Part shown: piece by piece, positions 11,234 through 25,300 of the stretch
Layout: each line of letters starts with the position of its first letter
Numbering within the stretch: the first letter of the stretch is position 1
DNA from: Diphasiastrum complanatum
Lineage: Eukaryota; Streptophyta; Lycopodiopsida; Lycopodiales; Lycopodiaceae
Direction of reading: 5' to 3'
Assembly (NCBI GenBank): GCA_029204225.1
Contig: CM055094.1
Coordinates: 7,020,243 to 7,084,242, forward strand
DNA length: 64,000 nt
Translations under genes and position numbers: made by a program
Notes under the pieces: model-generated
Database searches by the model: none
Told to the model about the DNA's origin: nothing
The model's input: the letters and a program-made list of their open reading frames with translations, nothing else

Positions 11234-14200
11234 TACATATACTAATGGATTAGCCCGTCGTTGACGGGCGACCAACAATTTGGGTGGCGGCTTGTGGTCG
11301 AGACGTGTGGATGACAGTCAAAGCAGGCGATTGAAGATCTACTTACTTAGCCATCCTCCCCCTCCCTGTTAGAGATCTAAACACCACAGTAGGGCAAACA
11401 CTAATTGATCCACCCAACCTTGCCTCCTCCCTGATATGGAGTAAGCCCCTCCTAGCCCAGTGTGAGGACTGGTAGCATGCATACTACCAAGTGTCGGCCA
11501 CGTGGCACTGATGTGGCCGACTGCACGTCAGGACCCAACGTGGGGCCTTATCTCGCTGACAAGGTCCCTAGGCTATGTTAGGGCCGCCATGACTAAGGTC
11601 CTTGTCGGGGCACACTACTCACACTGTCTTGCCCTGTTGGACGTGTCTACACACGCCCCTGACTGTGGTATCTGACCTCCTGAGTTCCCTAGGGTTCGGC
11701 ACTAGTTACAGGCTCATAACACTCCCTCCCCCTACCCTAAAGAACCGTCTTGGTCCTCTAAGGCAAAGTCTCGAAAGATCTTGCAAAGGACGCCGCCTTT
11801 TTCCCAAGTGGCATTCTCTGCCATTACGCTGAAAGCTGAGGGTGTTCTCCTAATAATTTTTGTGGAGGGAAGGCCCTAAGCTGAAGAGCCAGTCTCTCCC
11901 GAGAATAAGGTCTGTACGATCCAGGTGCATTATCTAAAAGTTAATTTCATGTTGATACCCTTGAATATCTTGAATACCATAGTTTTCCAGATTTTCTTGT
12001 CTTCACCCTTGGCTAAAGAAACTATGTACCTATGCTGACTAGGTACTTTTGGAAGTTTAAGCTTCTTAACTAGGGTGTAGTTGATGAAATTATGGTTTGC
12101 CCCATCATCAACCATGACTCTTACTGACTGGTTGCCAATTTTACCATGCATACGTACTAGGTCATGTGGCCCAAGGCTGAAGGGTCTCGCTAGCATTGCA
12201 GAAGTTAATTGGCAACAGTGTTCATGATCTTCATGAAACACTTTTATATCGGAAGTCGCCGAGTCACTTGGGAAGCTTACAATCTGAACAAGATGAACTT
12301 GTTCTTTATCTTTCTTAATATATGGCCCCTTGAGACACTGTCTAACTGTGTGACCCTTGCCCATGCACGCAAAGCAAAAACGTTCTTGTTTGGCTTTCTC
12401 AAAATCTTCTGGTTTTAAAGGCTGCTTGAGTGATGGATGTTTCTAAGGAGCTTCATTTTTAACTTTATCTTCTTTCTTCCTTTTTAAAAATTTCTATTTA
12501 AATTGGAAGTCTTTCTGAGTAGGCTGCTCAGAAAAGAATCGTTGTTTCGCCCTCTTCCTACCCACTAAATCATCATAGATTTGAGCATATCTGAGAGCTT
12601 GCTCTAAGGTAGTAGGCGAGTTTCTCTAAACCGCTACTTTGTATTTATCTCGAAGCCCACGGACAAACCCTCTAACTTTCTGATAGTCATCCATATTTTT
12701 TATCTTTAGCATGGCCTCTCGATACTGGGAGATATATTGTATTAAAGATTTGTCGATTATTGTTCTCTCCCAAGCTCTATAAAGTTCATTTTTCCGGTAG
12801 AAACTCTCTTAGGAAAGCCTCTTCAAAAGCCTTCCACGACGGAGTCTGCTCAGTCTCCTGGAGATTTAACCACCACTTGTAGGCCATGGGTTCTAAGGAA
12901 AGACTAGCCTCGATTGCTTGCAAATGGTCAGGGGTCTGCTTAAGAGCATGAATGTTCTTCCATTTGTTGAGGAAGATATGTAAAATCTCTGCATTTCTAT
13001 CCTTCTCTTCCCCAATAAAAGTAGGAGGTTTTAAGTCTTTAAAGACACTGGGATGAGACCGAATAGGCTCACCCGATACTGATGGAAGTGGTGAAGGGAA
13101 CGGTTGAGAAGTGGAAGGGAGACTTCCAATTCATCCACCTCTGTTACCAAGTGGAGGTACTACTCCTTTGTAACCAGATCATTGAGTTCTTCGGCGAATT
13201 GCTCCTGCTCTTCCACTTCCATAGGTTCTTTCCCTTTACTGAAAACCAAGGCTTTTGTTTCCAATTCATCGATGTCTCTCTCCGGGGGTTGATCAAGTCC
13301 CTGAGGAGTTGTCATTTTTGAAACGGAAAGAGATGTACTTTAATAAGAAGAAAGATTGACTAAGCTGGAAAAAACGAAAGCAGAAGACTTAGCTCTGTCG
13401 TCAGAAGATTGTTCTGTACACTCTGATAACTTTCTCTCTTGCTGAAAACTAAACTCCCAAAGATGGAGATGGCTCTGATACCAGTGTTAGAGATCTAAAC
13501 ACCACAATAGGGCAAACACTAACTGATCCACCCAAACCTTGCCTCCTCCCTGATATGGAGTAAGCCCCTCCTAGCCTAGTGTGAGGACTGGTAGCATGCA
13601 TACTGCCAAGTGTCGGCCACGTGGCACTGACGTGGCCGACTGCATGTTGGGACCCAACGTGGGGCCCGATCCTGCTGACAGGGTCCGTAGGCTGTGTTAG
13701 GCCCGCCATGACTAAGGTCCGTGCCGGGGCACACTACTCAAACTGTCTTGCCCTGTTGGACGTGTCTACACACGCCCCTGACTGTGGTATCTGACCTCCT
13801 GAGTTCCCTAGGGTTCGACACTAGTTACAGGCTCATAACACTCCCCGTGGTCTGTGGTACAACATTTTTTATTTTCAAGATTTTTCGCGAGACGATGCAT
13901 CGTGCGTGTTGCCGAGAGAATGGAAATGTAAAGGGGGGTTGTGCCAAGGTCCACCTCCCTCCCCCCCAAAATATGGGGGGAGACATGGGTGGGGGAATGT
14001 CTGGGGAGGCTAAATCCTCCCCCTCCTTCCCCCATACCCCCCCCAAAAAAAACCTTTTTTGTGGGGCTCGGGGATGGGGCCTATTTATTTTTTCGACGGG
14101 AGGGGAGGGGGTGCAAAAAAGATAAAGAGCCCCCTTAAGAAAACAACTCTCCCTCACAAATCAGAAATCGAATGTGGCCCGAGGTCGCCTCATTGTGGCC

Positions 14201-17200
14201 TGTCATGTAGGCCTGCCACATGGCAAACCATGCAGGCTTGGGATTTGCCATGTGGCTAGCCACATAGGCCTACCATAGGCTTGTGTAGCAGGCCACATAT
14301 GCATGTCATAGGCCTACTATCTGCCAAGCTTGTCGCAGGCTGCCACATGGCAAGCCACGTAGGAGATATAGGTGGGCCCATGTAGGCCTACCATAGGCTT
14401 GCGTGGTAGGCCACATAGGCATGGCATAGGTCCGATGTCTGCCATGCAAGCATGTTGCAGGCTACTGTTAGGGGGTGTTTTAATCGCCTAACTACCTAGC
14501 CCTAAACCTGACTAATTTGTCCACACGTCACAGGTATTTCCTACTGTTAAAAAAGCTAGAACCATTGTAGAATTAAACCGGTGCAGCCAAATCTCACTTA
14601 ACATTATTCACAGAGTGCTACAGAGCTAAAAAAACCAAGTACACACCATCTCATTAAAGTATTCCAATTTGCTGCAAATTGAGTAAAGAGAACTGTCATG
14701 TATCATTGAATTCATACAAAACAGTAGGCAACAATGCTCCAATTCCATTTCATATAATGATCCAACATGGTTCCAAAAGTTTCACTATTGAACAGCCAAC
14801 AATGCCCGTGTCAGAATTGCTCAAAAGGTCTTAAGCAAGGCAATAACTTCTTGCAGCCTGCAACCTGACGTAGGAATTGAATGACTCAACTCACACGGCT
14901 CGGCTCTCACCCTAGACACCTGATCAAACTGCTGTTAGACAGAGTACAATCAAGAGTCCTTCCTTTAATTTCCAATTTTCTATTTATACACCTGCCAACA
15001 TACCGCAAGGCTTTTTCATGACCGCAATCCGTCGTTCCGTCTTCTCGTTCAAAACCGCAATCATTAATTCTACAATTACTTACAGTCTGTTCAACTTCCC
15101 GTTGAGTGTGACCTAACCTATCATCCTACCACCCTATAGTGACGTCTCCTATCTTCTTTACCTAACGAACCACGTAAATGTGCTTCATACAAATTATAAT
15201 TACAATTACAATTTACAATGCCAGCTTCCAAATACAATTACATTGCAATGTCTAAATTGGCCTAACACATCCCCCGACACATAAGAACGAGTTCCACCGA
15301 GTTCAGTTGTTAGCCTTCTTTTCTCGCTTCCTCTTGTCGTGTTCACTCTCGCTTTCACTGGATGTATGCATCCCCGAGAAATAACTCACTGATTCGCCCT
15401 CGCTGCGTTCATTTATAGTGATTGGTTTGAAGGTCTTTGGCCCCGAAGATACCGTAGCTGTGATTGTCGATGGCCACTCTCTTGGTTTCGGTGCATCCCT
15501 GTCCATCCAAACCGTAAAGGTTTAAGCGACAGTCGTTGGCGATCATCCATAACTTTGAACACCTTCTGAGGTGTCTGCTTCGTGAGCATGGCTCTGTTCA
15601 GCCATTCGGTGGTGATCATGGTATATCATTTTTTGAGGAACAATTCCTGTGCTGTGTGCATAACCAATGCAATAAAATTACGAAACTCCAACGTCCCATA
15701 TGTGTGTGACCGGTGAGTCCTTCCTTTTGGTGATACGACCTTCTGTCTGCTGCACTCGTTGCTAAAAGTGCTCTTCCAAATAACAAAATATCTCCCATAA
15801 GTTTGGATATGTCAGATCCACATGAGGTGCAACCTCTTCATAAATGGCTTTAAATTCTCTGCAATTCCCTACCATCCAAGGTCAAAACCTTGCCTGTTTT
15901 GTATGGCACTGTAGTGCACATCATTGAGCGTCGGTAGCCTAGGATTTCAGATTTGATTCCAGCCAGAAACCGTACAATTCGCTCAACTCCCAAGGCTCAT
16001 CCCACTCCTCTGTTGTGATATCCCTCATCCCTGGTAAGAAGAAGAACGTTGTTTTAGGTCGCTCGTGATTTATGTGGCACTGCAACCAAAGGTTGGTCTT
16101 CCCTAACTTGGCTATCGTGTTGTTGACCCATAGGCATTGGCAGAAACTCCTGTCGACTGTTTAATTGATCTTGCAATCTCACCATTTCCGCTACCAACTC
16201 TCTGATTTCTGCCTGCGACTTCTAATGTTCGGCCTCCTCATCTCGCAACGTACTCTGCAAATCAAACAATTGTTGTTTTAAATTTTGATTGTCCATGACT
16301 TGTTGCAGGTTTGCCTATGCTTGAACTGCTTCCGGATGTGCTATCCAACCCATACATTGTCCTATGGCTTTTCTAGACCCCGCTTGACTAATTCATGGTG
16401 GGCTATGAACCATCTGCTCAGAGTGTTGTCCGGCTTGAAGCTCTGCATTTAAACGTACAACTTCAGCAACGTATCCGTTCACCTCCTCGTTTAACTTCGC
16501 ACATACATCTTGTTTGGCTTGCAGCTTCCCTTGTAGGTCGGATGTTTGTTGCCGCAACTATTGTACATCTGCCATCAACTGTTGCAGGTTAGCATGCGCT
16601 GTTATGGCCTCCAAATGGCTTAACCAATCTCTACATTGGTGGGCGATAGGTAAGAAACCCCGTTTCTCTGCCAGCTCCTTCTCCAACTGTAGATTTTCCT
16701 CTCTCAATAGCCCCTGCTCTTCGATGAACTGCTCCAATTTCTCCATGACTCGGGTGCGCAGGATCTTTGCTGTCCAGTCCTTCAAGCCTGCATTATCAAT
16801 GCGTACTGGGGCCCCTCGTGATGCTGTCGAGCTAGGATTGTAGTAAATCCCTTTCATACTCAATGACATCCTTGTATGTTTGCAAGGCCCCAGCTTCCCG
16901 CTGGAATTTTGTAATTCTTTCAAAATAATGGGCATTCTTATCCCGTAATGCCTTGTTGTCGTCCTCCTTCCTCTGTAGCTATTCTTTCAGCGTTTTGATG
17001 CACGCTTCCTTGTCCTGCATCTGCGCTTGGTATTGAACCACCTTGGGTCCCTCCTCCACATCAATTCGTAACCTTGTTGTTTGGTCATCATATAATGTCT
17101 TCCAGTATGCTATCTGCTCCTCCAGATGGAACTAACCGGGCATAAAATCCATTCCGTGTTGGAACGCCGCTGAAAATTCAACAGCAATTCGCAAGAATTG

Positions 17201-20200
17201 CTGGATTTGCTCATCATCGTGATATGCTCCGGTGTGCAGCTGCCATCTCGTCCATGTGGACCTTATCATCTTGCATCTGCATGGTATTGTCCACTGCCTG
17301 ATCAACATTAATGTATATCCCATCATCATGTTGCCCTCCCGGTATGGAGTCCGAATCTCCTGTTGCTTCGTCAGTCTGTGTCACCTCCTGCTGTTGTTGA
17401 GGACTGTAGGAGTCCGACTGAACCTCCGCCTCATCCCCTTGTGGTTTTGGTAATGAGACAATACTACTAACTGCCGCTGCTGGCAACAAACTATTCTGCA
17501 ACGAACCCACCTCCTGATTCGACAATACTCCAAACGCCTCACATATCCTTGTGATATGTGCTCCCCATTCACTGTACTTCCCAAGCACTTACTGAACTAC
17601 TTATATGCAATTGTGCCCCAAGGGATTGGTGTCCCTTTCAAAGCAGCTTGGAGGCAAAGTTTTGCACCTATATATGTATTGATCGGTGTGTCTCCAAAGA
17701 TCATTTGGTTGAACCATCTCCCCAAAGCACCCAAGGACGCTGGCTGACAGAGGCTCAACTTGTACCCTTGTTCTTTATTGAAAGCCTCTGCGGAAAAGAA
17801 CTTCGCCATCTGCACCGCAGGTATGTTCATCGTATCACCGTCCATGGGCGTTTAAACCGATGGTGTCCGCAAACATTTGCTCCGTGATCGGAATATTGAC
17901 GTTGCGCACTTGTGTGAACCCCTCTCAGCTGATTCCTTCTTGATATTGGTCAAGAATACTATAGCCGCATCTTCTACGATTTTATTCGGATTGAACTGTT
18001 GCAGATGATCCAACCGCAATTGTTTCAAATATTCCTGGATCACTGCACCCTTGACCTCCATGCGTTTAATAAACCTAGAGCCCTTGCTAATAGCTGCCAT
18101 CGCCGCTGTTGTTGAGAGTAATTCTGCTAGCAATGAATGTTAGCTCCGAATCGTTGCAGCTCAGCATGATATTTTGTAGAATGAAGAAAGGTAATATGTG
18201 AGCTCAAAAAATAATAGGAAAATTGTAAAAGCTGCTGATCCCTGTCCCGCTGTAATCGTTCTTGTTGTTGTTGTTGGATTGCCAACTGTTGTCGCTCCAA
18301 CACCTGCCTTGCCAGCTAAATTGTTTGTTGCTGCCTTTGCTGCATCAACGCTTGAAAATTCATTGGAAGATGATATTCCATTTCAATTGTGTCTACGTCT
18401 TCTTGGCGTCGACGTTGTCCTGGCCTCCTTTGAACTGCATCCATGTCTTCGTGATAATATGAACTATCAATCACAGTATAACTGCTAAAGGTCTCAACAC
18501 CCCAGTAGGGCAAACACTAACTGATCCACCAAACCTTGCCTACTCCCTGATATGGAGTAAGCCCCTCCTAGCCCAGCGTGAGGGCTGGTAGCATGCATAC
18601 TGCCAAGTGTCGGCGGCCACGTGGCCGCCGACTGCACGTCGGGACCCAACATGGGGCCCTATCCTGCTGACAGGGTCCTAGGCTGTGCTAGGCCCGCCAT
18701 GGCTATGACCGTGTCGGGGCACACTACTCACACTGTCTTGCCCTGTTGGACGTGTTCACTGAACACATCCCTGACTGTGGTATCTGACCTCATGTGTTCT
18801 CTAGGGTTCGGCACTAGTTACGCGCTCGTAACACTCCCTCCCCCTTAAGAACCATCTTGGTCCTCTAAGCTTGGTCCTCTAAGACAAAGTCTGGGAAAAT
18901 CTTACGAAGGACGCTGCCTCTTTCCCAAGTGGCATTCTCAACAGGCTGATCATTCCACTTGACTAAATATTCTCGGTATAGAGTATGACAAGTCTGTGTC
19001 TCTCTACTATCTTCCTACAATAGGCTTGTTGTCAGCTTCTGGAGAGACAGCGCAAGAGTATTGCTCCTTCCTCGTCTTACTGTAAACAAGGATGTCATCT
19101 AAAAATACGACTACAAATTTACCCAAGTATGGTCTGAGGACACTGTTCATCAAAGTCATAAAGGTAGCTGGAGCATTTGTGAGCCCAAAAGGCATCACCT
19201 TAAACTCATAATGACCATGACGAGGCCTAAAAGTTGTTTTCGGACATCTTCCGACTTTATACGGACTTGATGATATCTCGACCTAAGGTCAATTTTACTG
19301 AAAAACTTAGCCCTGTCGAGTTGATCAAACAACTCGTCTTCCCGAGGCATTGGGTACTTATTCTTAATTGTGACTTTATTGAGGGCTCTGTAATCTACGC
19401 AAAGACGCATAGGCCCCTCTTTCTTTGTCACCAATAGGACTGGTGAGGCCCATGGTGAACTACTAGTCTGAAATTGGCCTTTTCCAAGATAATCTGTTAC
19501 CTGCCTAGTTATTTCTTCATCCTCTGTTCGGCTGACCCGACATCAACCATGACTTTGACTGACTGGTTGCCAACTTTCCCATGCATACGTACTAGGTCAT
19601 GCGGCCCAAAGCTGAAGGGTCTCGCTAGCATTGCAGAAGTTAGTTGGCAACAGTGTTCATGGTCTTCATGAAACACTTTTATCTCGGAAGTTGCCGAGTC
19701 ACTTGGAAAACTTACTGTCTGAACAAGATGAACCTATTTTTTATCTTTCTTTTCTTTTTTAGTGAATGGCCCCTTGAGACACTGTCTGACTGTGTGTCCC
19801 TTGCCCATGCACACAAAGCACAAACGTTCTTGTTTGGCTTTCTCAAAATCTTCTGGTTTTAAAGGTTGTATGAGCGATGGGCGCTTCTGAGAAGCTTCAC
19901 TCTTAACTTTATCTTCTTTTTTTCTTTTGAAAATTTCTTTTAAATTGAAAGTCTTTCTAAGGAGGCTGCTCAGAAAGAGGTTCTTGTCTCGCCTTCTTCC
20001 TACCCACTGAATCATCATAGATTTGAGCATATCTGAGAGCTTGCTCTAGGGTAGTAGGCGAGTTTCTTTAGACCTCTACTTTATATTCATCTTTAAGGCC
20101 ACGGACAAATCCTCTAGCTTTTTGAAAGTCATCCATATTTTTAGACTTTAAAATTGCCTCTTGATACTGCGAGATATATTGGATTAAGGATTTGTCCATT

Positions 20201-22277
20201 ACTGTTTTTTCCCAAGCTTCCCAGGCTCTATCAAGTTCGTTTTCTGGTAGAAACTCTCTTAGGAACGCTTCTTCAAAAGCTTTCCATGACCGGGGAGTCT
20301 GCCCAGTCTCCTGAAGGTTTAACCACCACTTATAGGCCATGGGTCCTAAGGAAAGACTGGCCTCAATAGCTTGCAAATGGTCAGGGGTCTGTTTAAGAGG
20401 AGGTATGTAGAATATCTGCGTTTCTATCCTTCTTCCCCAATAAAAGTAGGAGGCTTTAAGTCTTTAAAGACACTGGGATGAGACCGAATAGGCTCACCCG
20501 AAACTGATGGAAGTGGAGAAGGGGATGGCTGAGAAGTGGATGGGAGGCTTCCTTTCACGGAGTTCAAAATTAAACTTTTGAGCTCAGCGAACGAGTCGTC
20601 TATACTGGATTTGAAATTGGCAAAAGCCAGTTTCAATTCATCCACCTTTGTTACCAAGTGGAGATACTGCTCCTTGGTAACCAACTCGTCGAGTTCTTCG
20701 GCGAATTGCTCCTGTTCCTCCACTTCCATGGGTTCTTTCTCTTTACTAAAAGTCAAGGCTTCTGTTTCAAGTTCGTCGATGCCTCTCTCCGGGGGTTGAT
20801 CAGGTCCCTGAGGAGTGGTCATTTTCGGAACCAAAAGAGATGTACCTTAACTTCTAACTGAAAATAAGAAAAAAGATTGACTAAACTGGAAGAAACAAAA
20901 GCAAAATACTTAGCTATTAGGACTGTACTTCCAAAGAGAAAAGCAAGAAACCCCCTCAGTTCTTTCACAGCTGTCCAATCTGTCTTCTCAGACTGCATGC
21001 AATCAGGTGAAGGAATCTGAACAGTTGGTAGATGACTTTTGGAAAACCCTCTCTGATGGGGTTTGGATCTGCTGCCTCCAAAAATCTGATTTGTCAACTA
21101 AAAGGTACCACAAATTTCCAATTGTTTGATCCTCCACCCTCGCTGGTTGAGTTGTGGGGTTGTTGTCCCCAAAAACCAGAGTTGAAGGTCCGAATTTGCA
21201 AGAAAAATCAGATTTGGATTACCAGCTACCCTCGTTGTCAGAGATACTGGTCTGCTGCCCTGAGAAATCAGGATAGAAAACTGAGAAAATGTAAAAACTT
21301 CTGATTCAGGTTGCCTTCCACCCTCACTGACTGGGAAACAGCCCTGTGGCTCCAGAAACTAGGCTTGAAGCCCAAAAAAAAACAATCTGAATGTCTGATT
21401 TTCTTGAGGGTAAACCCTCGCTGATCTGAGTGCAGATCTGATGCCTCGAATTTATACAAAATTCCGCCCCAAATCAACTGCAAAAAACAGTGACGGTCCT
21501 GCTGTCTTACTTCAGAAGAATTTACACACCAAAAATCAGATTTAAAAGCTGATTTTGCAGCGCTGGACCTGCTCTTGAAGTCTGACTCAAATTCTGCTCA
21601 GAAAGCAAGTAATTCTACTGGGATTTCCATGGTAGATAGCTGTCACTACAGCGATGGATCTCCTCTACTAATTTCTGAAAGTTAGAGAATTCTTTCCTAC
21701 ACTTTGATAGATTTCTCTCTTGCTGAAACTAAGCTCCCAAAGATGGAGATGGCTCTGATACTAGTGTTAAAGGTCTCAACACCACAGCAGGGCAAACACT
21801 AACTGATCCACCCAACCTTGCCTACTCCCTGATATGGAGTAATCCCCTCCTAGCCCAGTGTGAGGGCTGGTAGCATGCATACTGCCAAGTGTCGGCCACG
21901 TGGCCGACTGCACGTCGGGACCCAACATGGGGCCCTATCCTGCTGACAGGGTCCCTAGGCTGTGTTAGGCCCGCCATGGCTATGGACCGTGTCGGGGCAC
22001 ACTACTCACACTGTCTTGCCCTGTTGGACGTGTTCGCTGAACACGTCCCTGACTATGGTATCTGACCTCCTATGTTCTCTAGGGTTCGGCACTGGTTACG
22101 CGCTCATAACAGTAACTATCTAGTGATCCTCTAAAATGAACCCGGAGCAAACTTATATACTCCAAGTCGTTATCACGAATTGTGAACGAAACTATCATTA
22201 CCCAGCTGTCAATGATACATACTATCACTTCCCAAAGATGTGATTCTACTCGCAATTCCCAAAAATTCACGGCAAAA

Positions 22278-22334
<57 letters not shown>

Positions 22335-25300
22335 ATATTTTTTGGTTTTCCCGTTTTTTTTTTCCCACGTGCTATTCTTTCACATGTGTCTCCGTACGGA
22401 ATCGTCATCCAAGCTTTCGTCACGATTCTCCCAACTGACGTTGGTTGAATGTAATTCCGGCTTTCATAATATCAAACATAGAGTAAATCAATCCTCTATT
22501 GATATCGCCCCTTCCTTCTGGAGGATTATAACCCTTTATACGACTGTTGTTGACAACAAATGGCAAACCCGGCGGGTTCTGCCACGCTATGGTCACATTG
22601 TTACCAAAAATGTTTATGATACGATATGGTCCTTCCCAATGCTAGTCTTTTGATTTCAACGTGTTCGTTATACTCCCGGGGTAGTACAACACTAGATCTC
22701 CCTTCTGAAGCTCTCGTTTATGTATGTGCTTGTCGAACCATCGAGCCTGCTGTTGTTTAATCACCCAGTTCATCCAATATGCATAGCCTCTATGCTCTTC
22801 CAATTTTTCCAACGCAATTAATCGTTCACGCATAGCCTCATCGTGACCCAGATTATATGCGGCTTGAATGCGTAAAGTTGGTAAAATGAATTCATACGGC
22901 ATAATTGCATCTGTTTCGTAAACCAACTGCAATGGTGTATAACCCGTAGAAATCTTGTAGGCTGTGCAATAAGCCCACAACGCCGGTTGTAAAAACTCGT
23001 GCCACGAACACCCCCTTTTTCCAGCACTTGTTTGGCAATAATAGCCTTCAACGTCTTATTAGTAGCCTCAGCCTGACCATTACCGCGTGGATAATAAGAA
23101 GTGGACATTTTATGAATAATACGGAAGAAATACGCCATTTCTTTTATCGTATCATTCACAAAGGATCCTACAATGGGGAACAAGTTAAAAAGTCAAAGTA
23201 GACCAGTGGAATTGGGTTTCCAATATAAGCTAAGTAATAAATCTCAAATTTCAAGGACTCCAATATTGCTCATGAGCCCTCAAACACGTCGTTTTCTTTT
23301 GTTGGAGAATGCTTTCAGATGTTCCATTCAAGATTCTGGCTTGCAGTTGGATTTCCAATATAAGCTAACTACTAACAAATCTTGAATTTCAAGGACTCCA
23401 ATATTGAGTACTCAAACACATTGTTTTCTTTGGCTGGATAATGCTTTCACATCTTCGATTCAAGATTTTGGCTCTCGACCGATTGGTACAGCATCCTCTC
23501 TTTAGCAAGTTTTCAACAGATGTGACGCCATACAAATAAAGTAGTCACAATTGAGAGCTGAGGCTAATCACAAGTATAGGCATACCTCATCCACGCAATG
23601 AATATTTTGTTCATCAGCTGTATATATTACGACAGTCTGTAGCAAGAAAATAGAGAATAGAAGTCATTAACAGAGTCAGCATACAATTCATCTATTACTT
23701 GCTGCAAGAAAATAGAGATTAGAAGTCGTCAACAGGAGCTGGCATGAAATTTTATCTCATATGCACTAAGTTCAAAACTCTTTTAATGGCTGCTCTATTC
23801 AGGCATTTGAGAAAACATGGCACAAAAACAAAATTTATGATAATTCTGTAAACAAAAGTGTTCTGTAAGTCAGTGGACAGAGTACCCCTACTGATGGAAC
23901 AAGCGTGTGTGGCTCGCCTTGTTGAAAATGGAACAGACCCCCTTCAAAGTCCTCGCCATAATTGTTCAAGTAGCAAACTGCCTGTGTGAAATGCAAACAA
24001 CAAACTGTTGATTTGTTGATTAGCAATAACAATATCACTGGTAAAAAAATAACAAATTTGCCCAAATGTGTTATTACATGATGTAATAACACATTTACTC
24101 AAATGTATTAAGTATAATAAGTGTCAATACCTTCTCCTTTTGCATCAACAATGGAGTAGATTTTGAAGAATGTGATATCAACCAGAAGAATTTGTAAACA
24201 GAAAGAATAAAATTTATGTGATCAACTCAAACAGGAATCTGAGTCCTTACAAAAAATAAACTGAATCACACACACTGCAATAGAACTCGACCATATTTTC
24301 ACATCAAATACGATGAATAATGCAAAACAGGTTAATTATGTGATTTTATACTGTTGAAAAAACTGTTCCCAGCAGTACAGAACAAGCTCGTTCTGAACAG
24401 CATATCGCTCATATTTTTGGGCTTTTTTATACGCTAAAATAAAGTTCACACATACTTACTTAAAAAAAGATTCCAGGGTACAGAATGCTTGATATGGGTA
24501 TCTTTGGTTGAAACATATGCTATTGAAAATATAACCATTATTGTGTGAAATAAAATCATGGGTAAGAAAACTGTCAGAAACGAACTAAGACATAGGAAGC
24601 AATTACTGCCATCTACAACAGTTTGGGACCACAATGCACATTATCCAGGTCCCTGCCTATAAGTTTTGATATATCCATACAGTTTGGGAGCATCTGGAAC
24701 AGTTATTGAATGACATGCCAGCAATTTATCGCCAAGTTATATTTCAAGTTCATTATATGGATACTCTGATGTGGGAATAATGTAGCAACCAGATAATCAA
24801 CCTTTTGAACATACAAAAGCAAAGAGTTGACCTGTTTCTTTCTCGTTTGTTAAAAAAATCTTAGCCTACTTTCATTTTCCAGCCAACAATAGATCAGTAC
24901 CGTCTATAAATAATTATACAAAGACGAGGATATGCTTGAAGCATGCACTTTTCAATAGCATGACCAATAATGCAACCTCTTTGGAGAGACTTGATAGCTT
25001 CACTCCTGGGACAATTATTGCAGGCCAGAAGAAAATTCAACAGCTAGATAGAAGCAAATCCCTGAAAATCTGTTCACTTTAGAAGCTTTCTGCAGCCAAC
25101 AGCCAAACAGCTCGTTCCAACCTGAAAATCTTTAATAGTTCATATGCAGAACTCTTACGGATATACCAATCTTGCCTGAAGGTAGATTGACAAATAAAAG
25201 AATGCCTTATTTTTGCTTTCCTTTGATGCAAACTCCATCCACTCACGTAATACAGCCTGCAATGGCCCTTGCAATTTTGAAGGTGTATCAGCATAACTAC

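Larger units (their letters stand above)
11367..13840 (-). mobile_element. Internally deleted Ty3-gypsy LTR retrotransposon, copy 1
   Basis: Near-identical terminal repeats (11367-11721 and 13485-13840, TG...CA) bracket about 1.76 kb. The primer-binding site ggctctgatacca (13471-13483; on the minus strand TGGTATCAGAGCC) matches initiator tRNA-Met. A polypurine tract (minus strand gggtagggggagggag) abuts the left LTR at 11722-11737. Flanks ctccc (11362-11366) and ctccc (13841-13845) form a target duplication. Inside are a broken gag and a protease; RT, RNase H and integrase are missing, so it is non-autonomous. It lies in intron 6, co-oriented with the host gene. Confidence 0.88.
18483..22111 (-). 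mobile_element. Internally deleted Ty3-gypsy LTR retrotransposon, copy 2
   Basis: LTRs 18483-18833 and 21765-22111 are the same family as copy 1. The primer site is ggctctgatacta (21751-21763, one change from copy 1), and the purine tract complement ctccctcccccttaag is at 18834-18849. Flanks ataac (18478-18482) and gtaac (22112-22116) are a 4/5 match, a probable decayed target duplication. Gag, a protease scrap and an RT fragment remain; RNase H and integrase are absent. It is inserted into another gypsy element. Confidence 0.85.
14466..23165 (-). mobile_element. 5'-truncated Ty3-gypsy element with a long ORF region after integrase, interrupted by gypsy copy 2
   Basis: Read on the minus strand: integrase (23165 to about 22400), then after removal of the nested element 18483-22111 a long coiled-coil coding region (18482 to 15303), then a purine tract (gtgtcgggggatg, complement of 15268-15280) and a TG...CA LTR of 802 bp (14466-15267). 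Everything upstream of the integrase core is lost at about 23165, and the 5' LTR is not in the window. The order pol, extra ORF, 3' LTR matches plant gypsy elements with an additional 3' ORF. The alternative is two tandem elements that lost the LTR between them. Confidence 0.55.

Noticed and set aside
13825-14259. Pro/Gly-rich open frames on both strands
   Set aside because: Caused by C and G homopolymer runs; no domain, and frames overlap in four phases.
6713-23585. Separate genes 5' and 3' of the large transposon block
   Set aside because: Exon 6 ends ...N-I-H-C-V-D-E and exon 7 begins V-T-S-G-E-R, which are adjacent in the enzyme fold and in matching phase, so one gene with a long intron explains both.
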